This document shows positions 35,724 through 43,080 of a stretch of DNA of 64,000 nt, one piece after another. A model generated the notes under the pieces. The model was not told the DNA's origin. It worked only from the letters and a program-made list of their open reading frames with translations, and ran no database searches. This DNA comes from a virus, in IMG/VR virus record IMGVR_UViG_3300050015_000917, positions 1 through 64,000 of that record; one strand, written 5' to 3'. The position numbers and the translations under genes are program-made. Position 1 is the stretch's first letter. Each line of letters opens with the position of its first letter.

Positions 35724-36157
35724 GGGTATAATGTTTTTTTATATTTTTCTCGAATGTAATAGTTCTCTATATCTATTTTAGCATCATGGATAGCTATTTC
35801 CTCAGTTTCAACCATATCAGTTTTATCTGCTGGAGAAATTCCTATATAAAGCTCTTGGCCAACAGCAAAGTTTTCAGGACGAAATTTAATAATAAGTATA
35901 GGATAATTTTGATAATTTCTAATTAGTTTCACAATGTCAGCTACTTGTAAAATATTGTCAAGATTTTCACTCCAATTAGTTTCTTCAATAATTTTTTTAT
36001 CAAGAACTGTTAATCCAATTCCCATAGATTTTTTAGGTTCTAATCCTCTTTCAAAATTCAAAGATTCTTTTAATTTTTTTTGTTCCTCTTTCCATGCATT
36101 ATGAGAAGTATCTTCTTTTGCTATTTCGCTATCGATACTTCTTTTTAGATTATCCAA
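35720..36157 (-). CDS. Tagged protein, downstream half of a broken two-unit gene
   Basis: 145 residues if translated from a TTG at 36157. The first ~30 residues (NLKRSIDSEIAKE) match the end of a preceding module, and the clear tag comes after them (LKESLNFERGLEPKKSMGIG), followed by the ETNW ... LIRNYQNYPILIIK ... LYIGISPA module. The TTG start is doubtful. The frame upstream reads on into TATTPEKALDNLKRS, which would join the gene at 36145-36384 if a frameshift were repaired. It is probably either initiated internally or a fragment of a formerly continuous gene. Confidence 0.5.
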   Translation of the reverse strand: MDNLKRSIDSEIAKEDTSHNAWKEEQKKLKESLNFERGLEPKKSMGIGLTVLDKKIIEETNWSENLDNILQVADIVKLIRNYQNYPILIIKFRPENFAVGQELYIGISPADKTDMVETEEIAIHDAKIDIENYYIREKYKKTLYP

Positions 36158-36384
36158 AGCTTTTTCGGGGGTAGTTGCTGTTTATTTTTCAGAACAAGAA
36201 TAGGATAACCTCTGTAATCTCTAATGAGTTTAATAATATCATAAAGAAATAAATGCTTTTCGAGATCAATTGCCCAATCAGTTTCATCCATAACTTCTTG
36301 ATCAAGATGAGATTTACCTACATTCATGGAAGTTTTTGGCTCAAGCCCACGTTCAAAATTTAAAGATTCCCTGATTATTCCCAT
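36145..36384 (-). pseudogene. Tagged module truncated by deletion/frameshift
   Basis: 79 residues. The tag IIRESLNFERGLEPKTSMNV is followed by the ETDW ... LIRDYRGYPILVLKNK module. At this point the relatives continue for about 25-40 more residues (YYIGTS ...), but here the frame turns into QQLPPKKLWII and stops. The other frame at that spot reads TATTPEKALDNLKRS and connects to the gene at 35720. A deletion with frameshift (or a sequencing error) therefore split a two-unit tagged gene. The short product may still be made. Confidence 0.55.
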
Positions 36385-36392
36385 TCCTCTAC

Positions 36393-37130
36393 TTAAAATT
36401 TTCTGGCTAAATTTGGATCATTCTTAAGATTGGTCTTAATTATTGTGCGAAGATCCTCGGGGGACAACTTATATTCTGTGGAAAGTTTATTAACAACTGC
36501 CTTTGGTGCTTTTTCACCCAAAACTCTTCTGAGTTGATTGTATAAATCATAGGTGGCTTGAATAATTTTCGCATTTCTTTTCTGAATTTTTTCTCTTGTT
36601 TTTCTACCTTGATCCGATGTTTCTTCAGCCCATTTGTCGGATATCTCTGTACCTGCATCCATATTAACAGCTTCGCTGGCTAATGAGTATAACTCTCCAG
36701 AAAGACCTTGATCCTCCATTCCTTTAAATTCATCAAACGCATTTATTATTTTATCATATAAATCATTGCCAAAGATTCCTTCACGATTTCCTTGTAATAA
36801 AAGTCTAAATTTAGATATTGTATAACTAACCGTACGAGGTTTGAGACCCAATACATCTCCTAGTCTTGGAGCAGATAGCTTTTGGAAATCTGTATTCTCT
36901 TCTTTGCCCATTTTTAGTGCATTACGTGTCATTCCGCTATCGCCTCTACCTCGAGTATCTTCTGATCTTCCCATAGCATCTTTAGCAGCTAAATACATCG
37001 CAGCTAGTTGTGGTTTGGTTATAACATCATTACCTCTTGATATAGCAGCTTTTTCACCACCTGAATATTCTATTTCAGGTTGATCGGTTCCATATAATTC
37101 CTCTAGGGATTCGCAAACAAGTTTTTTCAT
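36393..37130 (-). CDS. MKKLVCES protein with helix-turn-helix-like segment
   Basis: 245 residues. The N-terminus MKKLVCESLEELY is almost the same as in the unrelated protein at 23905. Around residues 85-110, RLGDVLGLKPRTVSYTISKF looks like a helix-turn-helix of the sigma/LuxR type, so DNA binding is possible. The rest is helical and charged (DQGRKTREKIQKRNAKIIQA). If the N-terminus is a packaging signal this could be a DNA-binding internal head protein. It is preceded by a ~96-base spacer with promoter-like sequence. Confidence 0.5.
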   Translation of the reverse strand: MKKLVCESLEELYGTDQPEIEYSGGEKAAISRGNDVITKPQLAAMYLAAKDAMGRSEDTRGRGDSGMTRNALKMGKEENTDFQKLSAPRLGDVLGLKPRTVSYTISKFRLLLQGNREGIFGNDLYDKIINAFDEFKGMEDQGLSGELYSLASEAVNMDAGTEISDKWAEETSDQGRKTREKIQKRNAKIIQATYDLYNQLRRVLGEKAPKAVVNKLSTEYKLSPEDLRTIIKTNLKNDPNLARKF

Positions 37131-37226
37131 CTCTTCGTTTTTTATATTTATCTACTGCAAATATACGAAAAAGACTTCAAAATAAAAAATAAATTATATA
37201 GGCAACGGTGGCATGCTAGGAAAAGA
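37131..37226 (-). promoter_or_regulatory. Promoter-like spacer upstream of 36393-37130
   Basis: On the minus strand this gap contains GTATATTTGCAG (about 37159-37170), which matches the Bacteroidetes -7 element TAnnTTTG, then GATAAATATAAAAAAC close to the ATG. A TTTG lies further upstream but the spacing (about 12) is shorter than the usual 19-21. So it may be a host-type promoter, a phage late-type promoter, or both. Confidence 0.4.
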
Positions 37227-40200
37227 TTACGGAAAACCAGGAAATCCATAACAGGTTTTTCCGGTTGGAGCCCATTCTTTTAATAAGAAAGTCATCCAGG
37301 GTAAATTACTTGGCTTTAAATTTTCCCACTTAGGAAATGGATCCGATTGAATAATAGTTGGCATTGCTGCTTTTAAAGCAGCCTTATAAGCTTTAAAATT
37401 ATTAAACGATTTGGATAAAGCAGGACCGTAATTCGATTTCATCAAATCTTCATTCTTTAATTCAAATTTATCTATGATAGCATTCAAAGGACCATAATTA
37501 ACATTTTGGTCTATATCCGCAGCCATTTTGATTATAGGTTTTGGGTTCTTTAATGTAAAGGCAAAATTAGCGGTTTCGGGTTTTGTAGCAATAGGAAGAG
37601 GAGCTAAAAATTTATCCATATTAGCTAATAAAGTATCGAGTTTAGCGAATTGCTTATCGATTTGATCCTGTGTTTTTTGTAATGCTTGTATTTTAGGATC
37701 CGGATTTTGAGCAATAGAAGATCCAGCATAAGCATCTTTAATTATTTTATATTTTATTTCGAATTGAACTTTATCTTTTTTATCAATAAGAATTTGTTCG
37801 CTCAAACTTGTCATATCAGTTGTCCATAAATAAAGAGCAGACATATATCTTGGTATATCTTCTTTAGTATCCACCGAACGATCTCTTTTTGGTTTTTTAG
37901 TCTGCAAATCTCGTTTTTGATTTTGCAAATTAATTATTCTATTTTCAATTTCTTTAATATCTGCTTTTGCTTTATCTAAGTAAGTTTTTAATCGATCTTT
38001 TTTAAATTGAGATAACTGATCGGTTAAAGCTTTCTTTAATGCTTCTATTTCTTTCTTTAGTAATGTTGCAGGATCGGCTAGAGGAACATGGTGTTCTGTT
38101 GACCAATTAACAAATAAAGCCCAGGGGAAGGGATAGATTCCTGTAATAGTAAGGCCTACAACAATAAATCCCCAATTAGTTTCAAAAGCCCTAATCGGAA
38201 TATAAACGATTGGAAAAGGGGTAGGTCCAATCGGAGGGGGCAAACCTGTTGACCAGCTTGTTGCAGGATTAGCTACACTTGCTAAAGTTGCAAAAGCACA
38301 ATAACGCATCCAATAAGATAAATCCCCATATTTCTTTTTAGTATTTGGAGAAAGATAAGGATCATCTTCATCAGGAGGTTGACAAGATTGATCTGCAATG
38401 GAATATAATCTATATTGTTCGCCATTAATAACTGCAATAGAATATGTAGCAAAAGTACTTGAAATACTATCTAAGTTCTTTAAGAGAACTTCAATTTCTT
38501 CTGGAAGTGCATTATATCTTTTCCAAAGACCCGTAAAAAACTGCTCAATTTGGTTTCCTTCTAATTCTGTTTCTACCCATTTTGTTTTATTTGGGGAGTA
38601 TTTTGTTTCAACTAGTTTGTCTATCTCAATACTAAAATTAAATAAAAATAAAATATAATTTCTTATTGTTATTTTTTCATTATCTATTTTCTTTTTATTA
38701 TTTTTTTGTAAATCTAATAAATAGTTTTCTCCAGCTGTAAAACGAGTTCCGACTTTAGCATTAGCTTCATCCCATTTTTGACGAAGAACATCATAAAAAT
38801 TAGGATCAATAGAAAAGAAAGTTCCTTCAGAGAGTTCTTTACAATAAGCATTAATTTTATCTTTAATCTTTTTAACACTATATTTGTCAGTAAAAAATCT
38901 ATTCCTTAAAAATTCATCTATTTTATTTATAAAAGCTGTGGTAATATTGTTCTTATCAAAATAAGAAGATAACTGAGCAGCAAGAGAAAAATAAAATTCA
39001 ATAAGTTCAAATTCCTTTTCATCCGGCTTTGTTATCTTAGCCTGATTTATTCCATTTTGGCCATCTGATTTAAGATATTTAAAAAGAATTTGTTCGCTTT
39101 GATCCAATTCAATTTTAATATCTCCCATTTGTTCTGCTTCGGCTTTTGCTTTTACTTTATCACTACCTGCAATATCCTTATTTCTTTTTTCCCAACTTTT
39201 TTTCTGTTTGGAGAAAGTTGTTATAATTCCATCCCATCTTTGTTTAACCCCTCCAATTTTATAAATTAAGGACAATGATTCTTTAATAGAAAGGCTTCCA
39301 TCTATTAGTGGAGAATATTTAAGCATTACAGGATAAATGGTAGGCAAATAAAATTCACTCATAAAAAATTTTGTATCATTTTGTTCTTTATAAGCTTCAT
39401 TTAATTTGTTTATAGTTTCTTCTAAATATGTCTGATTTGGATCTGAAATATTCTGAACATAAATTTTATTGGGTTCAACCAATTCAACAATTCCATTTAC
39501 ACTAGAATAAATCTTATTTCCATCATAAGTTGCCATAGGAACATTAACGCTGAGAGTATCCCCTGCTTTAACAAGAATATTTAAATTGGTACTTGAATTA
39601 TTTTGAAATAGAGCTTTTGTAGCAATATCAGGTTGGGAACCTTCTATAATTGAAGTATCTTGATTTTGTACAATTTCGCAGGAAATATTTTTTTCCTCCA
39701 TTGGAAAATGGGGAACAAGATTATCATCAATATCCACAGGACAAGAAATTATTTGTTCTGCAAAAAGTTGTGGAATAATTTCTATATCACTCGGATTTGG
39801 GGTAGGTTCACATATTTGAGATAAAGTAATTTCTTGAAAGGAATTTAAAGCAGTGCTCTGTAGCTTTTTTCTATTTGTAACATAAATTAGGGAGGCAAGT
39901 AAAACCCCAGAAATAACAGCATCCATTATTTTAAAAGATCCTATAAGAGCTTGAATCTCTTTTCTTTTATTAGTCTCTAACCTTTCTTGACTTAGTATTG
40001 AAGAAACACTTCGAATAAGTCTTTGTAGATATTTTCCTCTATGAGGAGAAGGTGTTTCGTTTTGATTTAGAAAATCCTTTATTTTTAAAACTATAACATA
40101 TGTTAGAAAAAGCCACGGAGCTATTCCAGCTATTCTATAAGCAGCTTGGTATACCTTAGATGAATTAGAAACCTTATTATCAAATTCGTCCGAATTATTA

Positions 40201-40580
40201 AAAAGATTAATATAGTCTTCAGCGAAAAGATCCTTATCTCCTAATGATTTAAGAAAATTATCGAATTCCTGAGCATAAAAATCTGAATTTTCGCAAGCGA
40301 GAACAATTTCATTTAGATCGGATTCATCAATATCATTTCCGATCTCTCCTAAAAGCTTTTGGAGATCTCTATGATTTTTAACATAATTTAACGCTTCATC
40401 ATCCGTAATGTTTTTACCAATTTGTTTTTTAAGTTCATCAAGAATTTTATTAAGTAGAATAAAAGCAGCAAGCTTTAAAGCGAGAAGAACAGCGGGTTTC
40501 TTTAAAAACCCTTTAAATTTCTCGATTGATGATTGAAGCTTTCCAAAAGCTTCTTTTATTAATTTTTCTTTAAGACCCAT
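37227..40580 (-). CDS. Large virion protein with membrane segments and coiled coils
   Basis: 1117 residues. Hydrophobic segments lie at ~28-45 (PAVLLALKLAAFILLNKI), ~145-165 (GIAPWLFLTYVIVLKI), ~222-240 (AVISGVLLASLIYV) and ~800-830 (WGFIVVGLTITGIYPFPWAL). A beta module at ~335-375 (ILVKAGDTLSVNVPMATYDG) resembles a lipoyl/barrel-sandwich fold. Long charged helices fill the C-terminal third (KADIKEIENRIINLQNQKRD). It could be a tape-measure or a membrane-penetrating ejection protein. It lies between the gp5-like/baseplate genes and tagged genes, which supports a virion role, but no family is recognised. Confidence 0.45.
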   Translation of the reverse strand: MGLKEKLIKEAFGKLQSSIEKFKGFLKKPAVLLALKLAAFILLNKILDELKKQIGKNITDDEALNYVKNHRDLQKLLGEIGNDIDESDLNEIVLACENSDFYAQEFDNFLKSLGDKDLFAEDYINLFNNSDEFDNKVSNSSKVYQAAYRIAGIAPWLFLTYVIVLKIKDFLNQNETPSPHRGKYLQRLIRSVSSILSQERLETNKRKEIQALIGSFKIMDAVISGVLLASLIYVTNRKKLQSTALNSFQEITLSQICEPTPNPSDIEIIPQLFAEQIISCPVDIDDNLVPHFPMEEKNISCEIVQNQDTSIIEGSQPDIATKALFQNNSSTNLNILVKAGDTLSVNVPMATYDGNKIYSSVNGIVELVEPNKIYVQNISDPNQTYLEETINKLNEAYKEQNDTKFFMSEFYLPTIYPVMLKYSPLIDGSLSIKESLSLIYKIGGVKQRWDGIITTFSKQKKSWEKRNKDIAGSDKVKAKAEAEQMGDIKIELDQSEQILFKYLKSDGQNGINQAKITKPDEKEFELIEFYFSLAAQLSSYFDKNNITTAFINKIDEFLRNRFFTDKYSVKKIKDKINAYCKELSEGTFFSIDPNFYDVLRQKWDEANAKVGTRFTAGENYLLDLQKNNKKKIDNEKITIRNYILFLFNFSIEIDKLVETKYSPNKTKWVETELEGNQIEQFFTGLWKRYNALPEEIEVLLKNLDSISSTFATYSIAVINGEQYRLYSIADQSCQPPDEDDPYLSPNTKKKYGDLSYWMRYCAFATLASVANPATSWSTGLPPPIGPTPFPIVYIPIRAFETNWGFIVVGLTITGIYPFPWALFVNWSTEHHVPLADPATLLKKEIEALKKALTDQLSQFKKDRLKTYLDKAKADIKEIENRIINLQNQKRDLQTKKPKRDRSVDTKEDIPRYMSALYLWTTDMTSLSEQILIDKKDKVQFEIKYKIIKDAYAGSSIAQNPDPKIQALQKTQDQIDKQFAKLDTLLANMDKFLAPLPIATKPETANFAFTLKNPKPIIKMAADIDQNVNYGPLNAIIDKFELKNEDLMKSNYGPALSKSFNNFKAYKAALKAAMPTIIQSDPFPKWENLKPSNLPWMTFLLKEWAPTGKTCYGFPGFP

Positions 40581-40589
40581 GAGATTGAT

Positions 40590-41999
40590 TTAGAAATTGA
40601 CATTCATTCCAGAGTTTCTCATTATCTGTCTCATAGCTGAATCACTATGTATAGACATCCAGTATCTAGATTGGGATGCAATTTGATCTTTAATATACCA
40701 TGTAATATTTTTGTAATCTTTTTTTCTGAAATCAATTGCCGAAATATGATCAAGAATATCATCCAAAGTATCAGCAAAAAATCTGCTTAACTCATTATCA
40801 TTTATTTCTGGAATATTTTTCCTAATAATTTCAGCTATTTCTTTATTGTTTATATCGTAAGTATATCCTTCGTGTTCAAGTCCTTGTATATTTTTTATAA
40901 GAAAACCTCCCCAGCCTATATTCATAGCTTTTTTCGGTTCTTGTCCTCTCTCGAAATCCAGGGATTCATTATTATATCTTTTTAATCTTTGCTCTGCTTG
41001 TTTCTTTTCAATTCTTTCCCACTTTTTGAGATATTCTAAAGCATGCCGAAGTTCTTCTGTAGAGGCTTCTTCTAAAGTCGAAAGATCCCATGACCGAGAG
41101 CCAAAATGATGAGGGCTCAATGCATTCCGTATATAATCTGATAAGACAGAACTACCACTCCAGGATTCTGGATCATATTCTGTAATTTCTGCAATTAATT
41201 TTTGTTTTCTTTCCTCCACTCTTCCAATAGACATAGCATCTTTTGGATCTTGTCCTCTTTCAAAATTTAATGATTCTTTAATAAGTCCATCCGGTGTGAA
41301 AGCATTTTTAAAAAATTGCTGATATTCTGATTTAATAATTAATTTATGTTCAGTTCTCCAGGATCTTCCTTTTATTCTTGATAGTTTTTTCTGAATAGGT
41401 TTTATTTCTATATCACTAAAAAAGTCACTTCCGAAATTTTTCTTAACATAATTTAAGAAAAGTTTTTCATTATCAATATAATCTGTAACATCTAACCACG
41501 CACAATCTCTATTCCCCGAAATATTAATGGTGGAAACTCCCCTTTCACTTGAAAGCCCCCATATTCCTTTTTTAATTTTTGTAGGGAGACCCAATTTTAG
41601 GATTTCTCTCGGATTCTGTCCTCTCTCAAAATTTAACGATTCTTTGATAAGCCCATCTGGCGTAAAAGCATTTTTAAATATCTGGTGATATTCTGGTTTA
41701 ATGACAAGATGAAAAGTCCATCCTCCTTTTTTAAGAGAATTATTTCTTTGATCAATATCGCTAAAGAATTCTGTTCCAAAATTTTTGTAAACATTCTTTC
41801 TAAATATCTCTGAATCAGTGCCATAATCTTCTACTCTAAGCCAAACACGATCAAATCTCTCCATTAAATTAATAGAACCTGTTCCTCTTTCATGATAAAG
41901 ACCCCACAATCCATTTTTAATTTTTGTAGGGAGACCAATTTTCATGGAGGATTTAGGATCTAATCCTCTTTCGAAATTTATGTTTTCTTTAACTATCAT
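40590..41999 (-). CDS. Four-tag multi-module protein with a duplicated module
   Basis: 469 residues in four units after tags IVKENINFERGLDPKSSMKI, IKESLNFERGQNPREILKLG, IKESLNFERGQDPKDAMSIG and NNESLDFERGQEPKKAMNIG. Units 1 and 2 are clear duplicates of ~115 residues: both start GLPTKIKxGxWGL and end IFKNAFTPDGLIKES or FFKNAFTPDGLIKES. Unit 3 is a charged helical module and unit 4 is another alpha module (DDILDHISAIDFRKKDYKN). The stop of the gp5-like gene upstream overlaps its start by four bases. A cleavable polyprotein or a flexible modular protein are both possible. Confidence 0.6.
   Translation of the reverse strand: MIVKENINFERGLDPKSSMKIGLPTKIKNGLWGLYHERGTGSINLMERFDRVWLRVEDYGTDSEIFRKNVYKNFGTEFFSDIDQRNNSLKKGGWTFHLVIKPEYHQIFKNAFTPDGLIKESLNFERGQNPREILKLGLPTKIKKGIWGLSSERGVSTINISGNRDCAWLDVTDYIDNEKLFLNYVKKNFGSDFFSDIEIKPIQKKLSRIKGRSWRTEHKLIIKSEYQQFFKNAFTPDGLIKESLNFERGQDPKDAMSIGRVEERKQKLIAEITEYDPESWSGSSVLSDYIRNALSPHHFGSRSWDLSTLEEASTEELRHALEYLKKWERIEKKQAEQRLKRYNNESLDFERGQEPKKAMNIGWGGFLIKNIQGLEHEGYTYDINNKEIAEIIRKNIPEINDNELSRFFADTLDDILDHISAIDFRKKDYKNITWYIKDQIASQSRYWMSIHSDSAMRQIMRNSGMNVNF
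40916..41995 (-). repeat. Four in-frame copies of the NFERG tag with tandem module duplication
   Basis: Tags lie at about 41936-41995, 41590-41649, 41225-41283 and 40916-40970. The two segments between the first three tags are homologous at DNA and protein level, so the unit duplicated with its tag. Confidence 0.85.
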
Positions 42000-42772
42000 T
42001 TTGAAACTAAAACATTAGTTGAGGTAGCTGCTTGTTTTGCTTGCTGAACCAACCCCACATTTACTCCAGGAGTAAAAGGAGCTTTGGAATCTATTGCTGT
42101 TGCCATAGTTTGTAATAAAGGAAATAAAACTTCTGCTAAAACTGCATGATAATAGGGGCCTGGTCCCAATTTTGTTATTTGGTTTCCACTTGCTATAACT
42201 TCATCAGCATTAATAGAAACTTTAGCTGAAGCAGAAACATTAACTTCATTCTTTGTTACAATATTTAATTTATCCCCATCAAGTTGAATCATAGAATCCT
42301 GATTAGCATGTTGAATTGTAATCATACTATCTGGAGAAATCTGAACAAAACTTCCTCTATAAAATATTTGAAATCCACTGCCTCTTTGATAAATGGCCGT
42401 TAATTCTTCATCGGGATCATAAAGTAAAACATGTGTTCCATCGTAATCATCCTTGATCCTTTGTATTAATTGCGTATCTATATTTTGAATAGTTGTATAT
42501 TCAGGCGAGTAAATATCTCCATTGTTAAACTGGATACGGACTATCTGGCCTATCTTAGGAATTGATAATGATCCTGCTCCGTCTCCTGCAAAAATTGTAG
42601 AGTTGATTGGTACAGCCCAGGGAAGATCTGCTGCATTAAGATTATCCATTAACCTATACACACGAATTTGGCATCGACCTGAAAAAGTTGGATCAATATT
42701 GTTCGTGATAACTCCAAGCCAATCATTGTCATGAAGATCTTTAAACGTTAAATGTAGGCCATCTGGTATCAT
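41996..42772 (-). CDS. Baseplate spike protein, gp5-like OB-fold
   Basis: 258 residues. The N-terminal ~100 residues match the gp5/VgrG OB-fold: NDWLGVITNNIDPTFSGRCQ, IRVYRLMDNL, LPWAVPINST, GSLSIPKIGQIVRIQFNNGD. The remainder has short beta repeats (QISPDSMITIQHANQDSMIQ, KLNIVTKNEVNVSASAKVSI) typical of the trimeric beta-helix spike stem. There is no lysozyme domain inside, unlike T4 gp5; a lysozyme is encoded separately at 25054. It should form the central membrane-piercing spike of the tail. Confidence 0.8.
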   Translation of the reverse strand: MIPDGLHLTFKDLHDNDWLGVITNNIDPTFSGRCQIRVYRLMDNLNAADLPWAVPINSTIFAGDGAGSLSIPKIGQIVRIQFNNGDIYSPEYTTIQNIDTQLIQRIKDDYDGTHVLLYDPDEELTAIYQRGSGFQIFYRGSFVQISPDSMITIQHANQDSMIQLDGDKLNIVTKNEVNVSASAKVSINADEVIASGNQITKLGPGPYYHAVLAEVLFPLLQTMATAIDSKAPFTPGVNVGLVQQAKQAATSTNVLVSK

Positions 42773-43080
42773 TTCTTCTTTATTCGATTATAATATTTAA
42801 GAAGTATATTTTTTATGTTTTCAAATTCATCTTCATCTAAAATAAACATAGGAGTATCTAAATTTCCCCATCCAACATCTGGTTTATATCTACGAGGGAT
42901 AAAATCATTAACTTCTTTAATAAAAGGTTTTCTGTATTCTGTTTGTATAGTTATAATTAATAATTCTTTATAAATATTAATTAAATCTTCAGGAGTCCAC
43001 TCCTTGCCTATTCCCATAGCAGTTATTGGATCTAATCCACGTTCAAAATTAATACTTTCAAATACAAACTTAGCTTTCAT
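42769..43080 (-). CDS. Small tagged hypothetical protein
   Basis: 103 residues. Tag at 5-25 (FVFESINFERGLDPITAMGI) after MKAK. The remainder is a small helical/basic unit (EDLINIYKELLIITIQTEYR) with an acidic C-terminal element (MFILDEDEFENI). It lies between the spike gene and a baseplate gene, overlapping both, which places tagged proteins inside the tail operon. Confidence 0.55.
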   Translation of the reverse strand: MKAKFVFESINFERGLDPITAMGIGKEWTPEDLINIYKELLIITIQTEYRKPFIKEVNDFIPRRYKPDVGWGNLDTPMFILDEDEFENIKNILLKYYNRIKKK

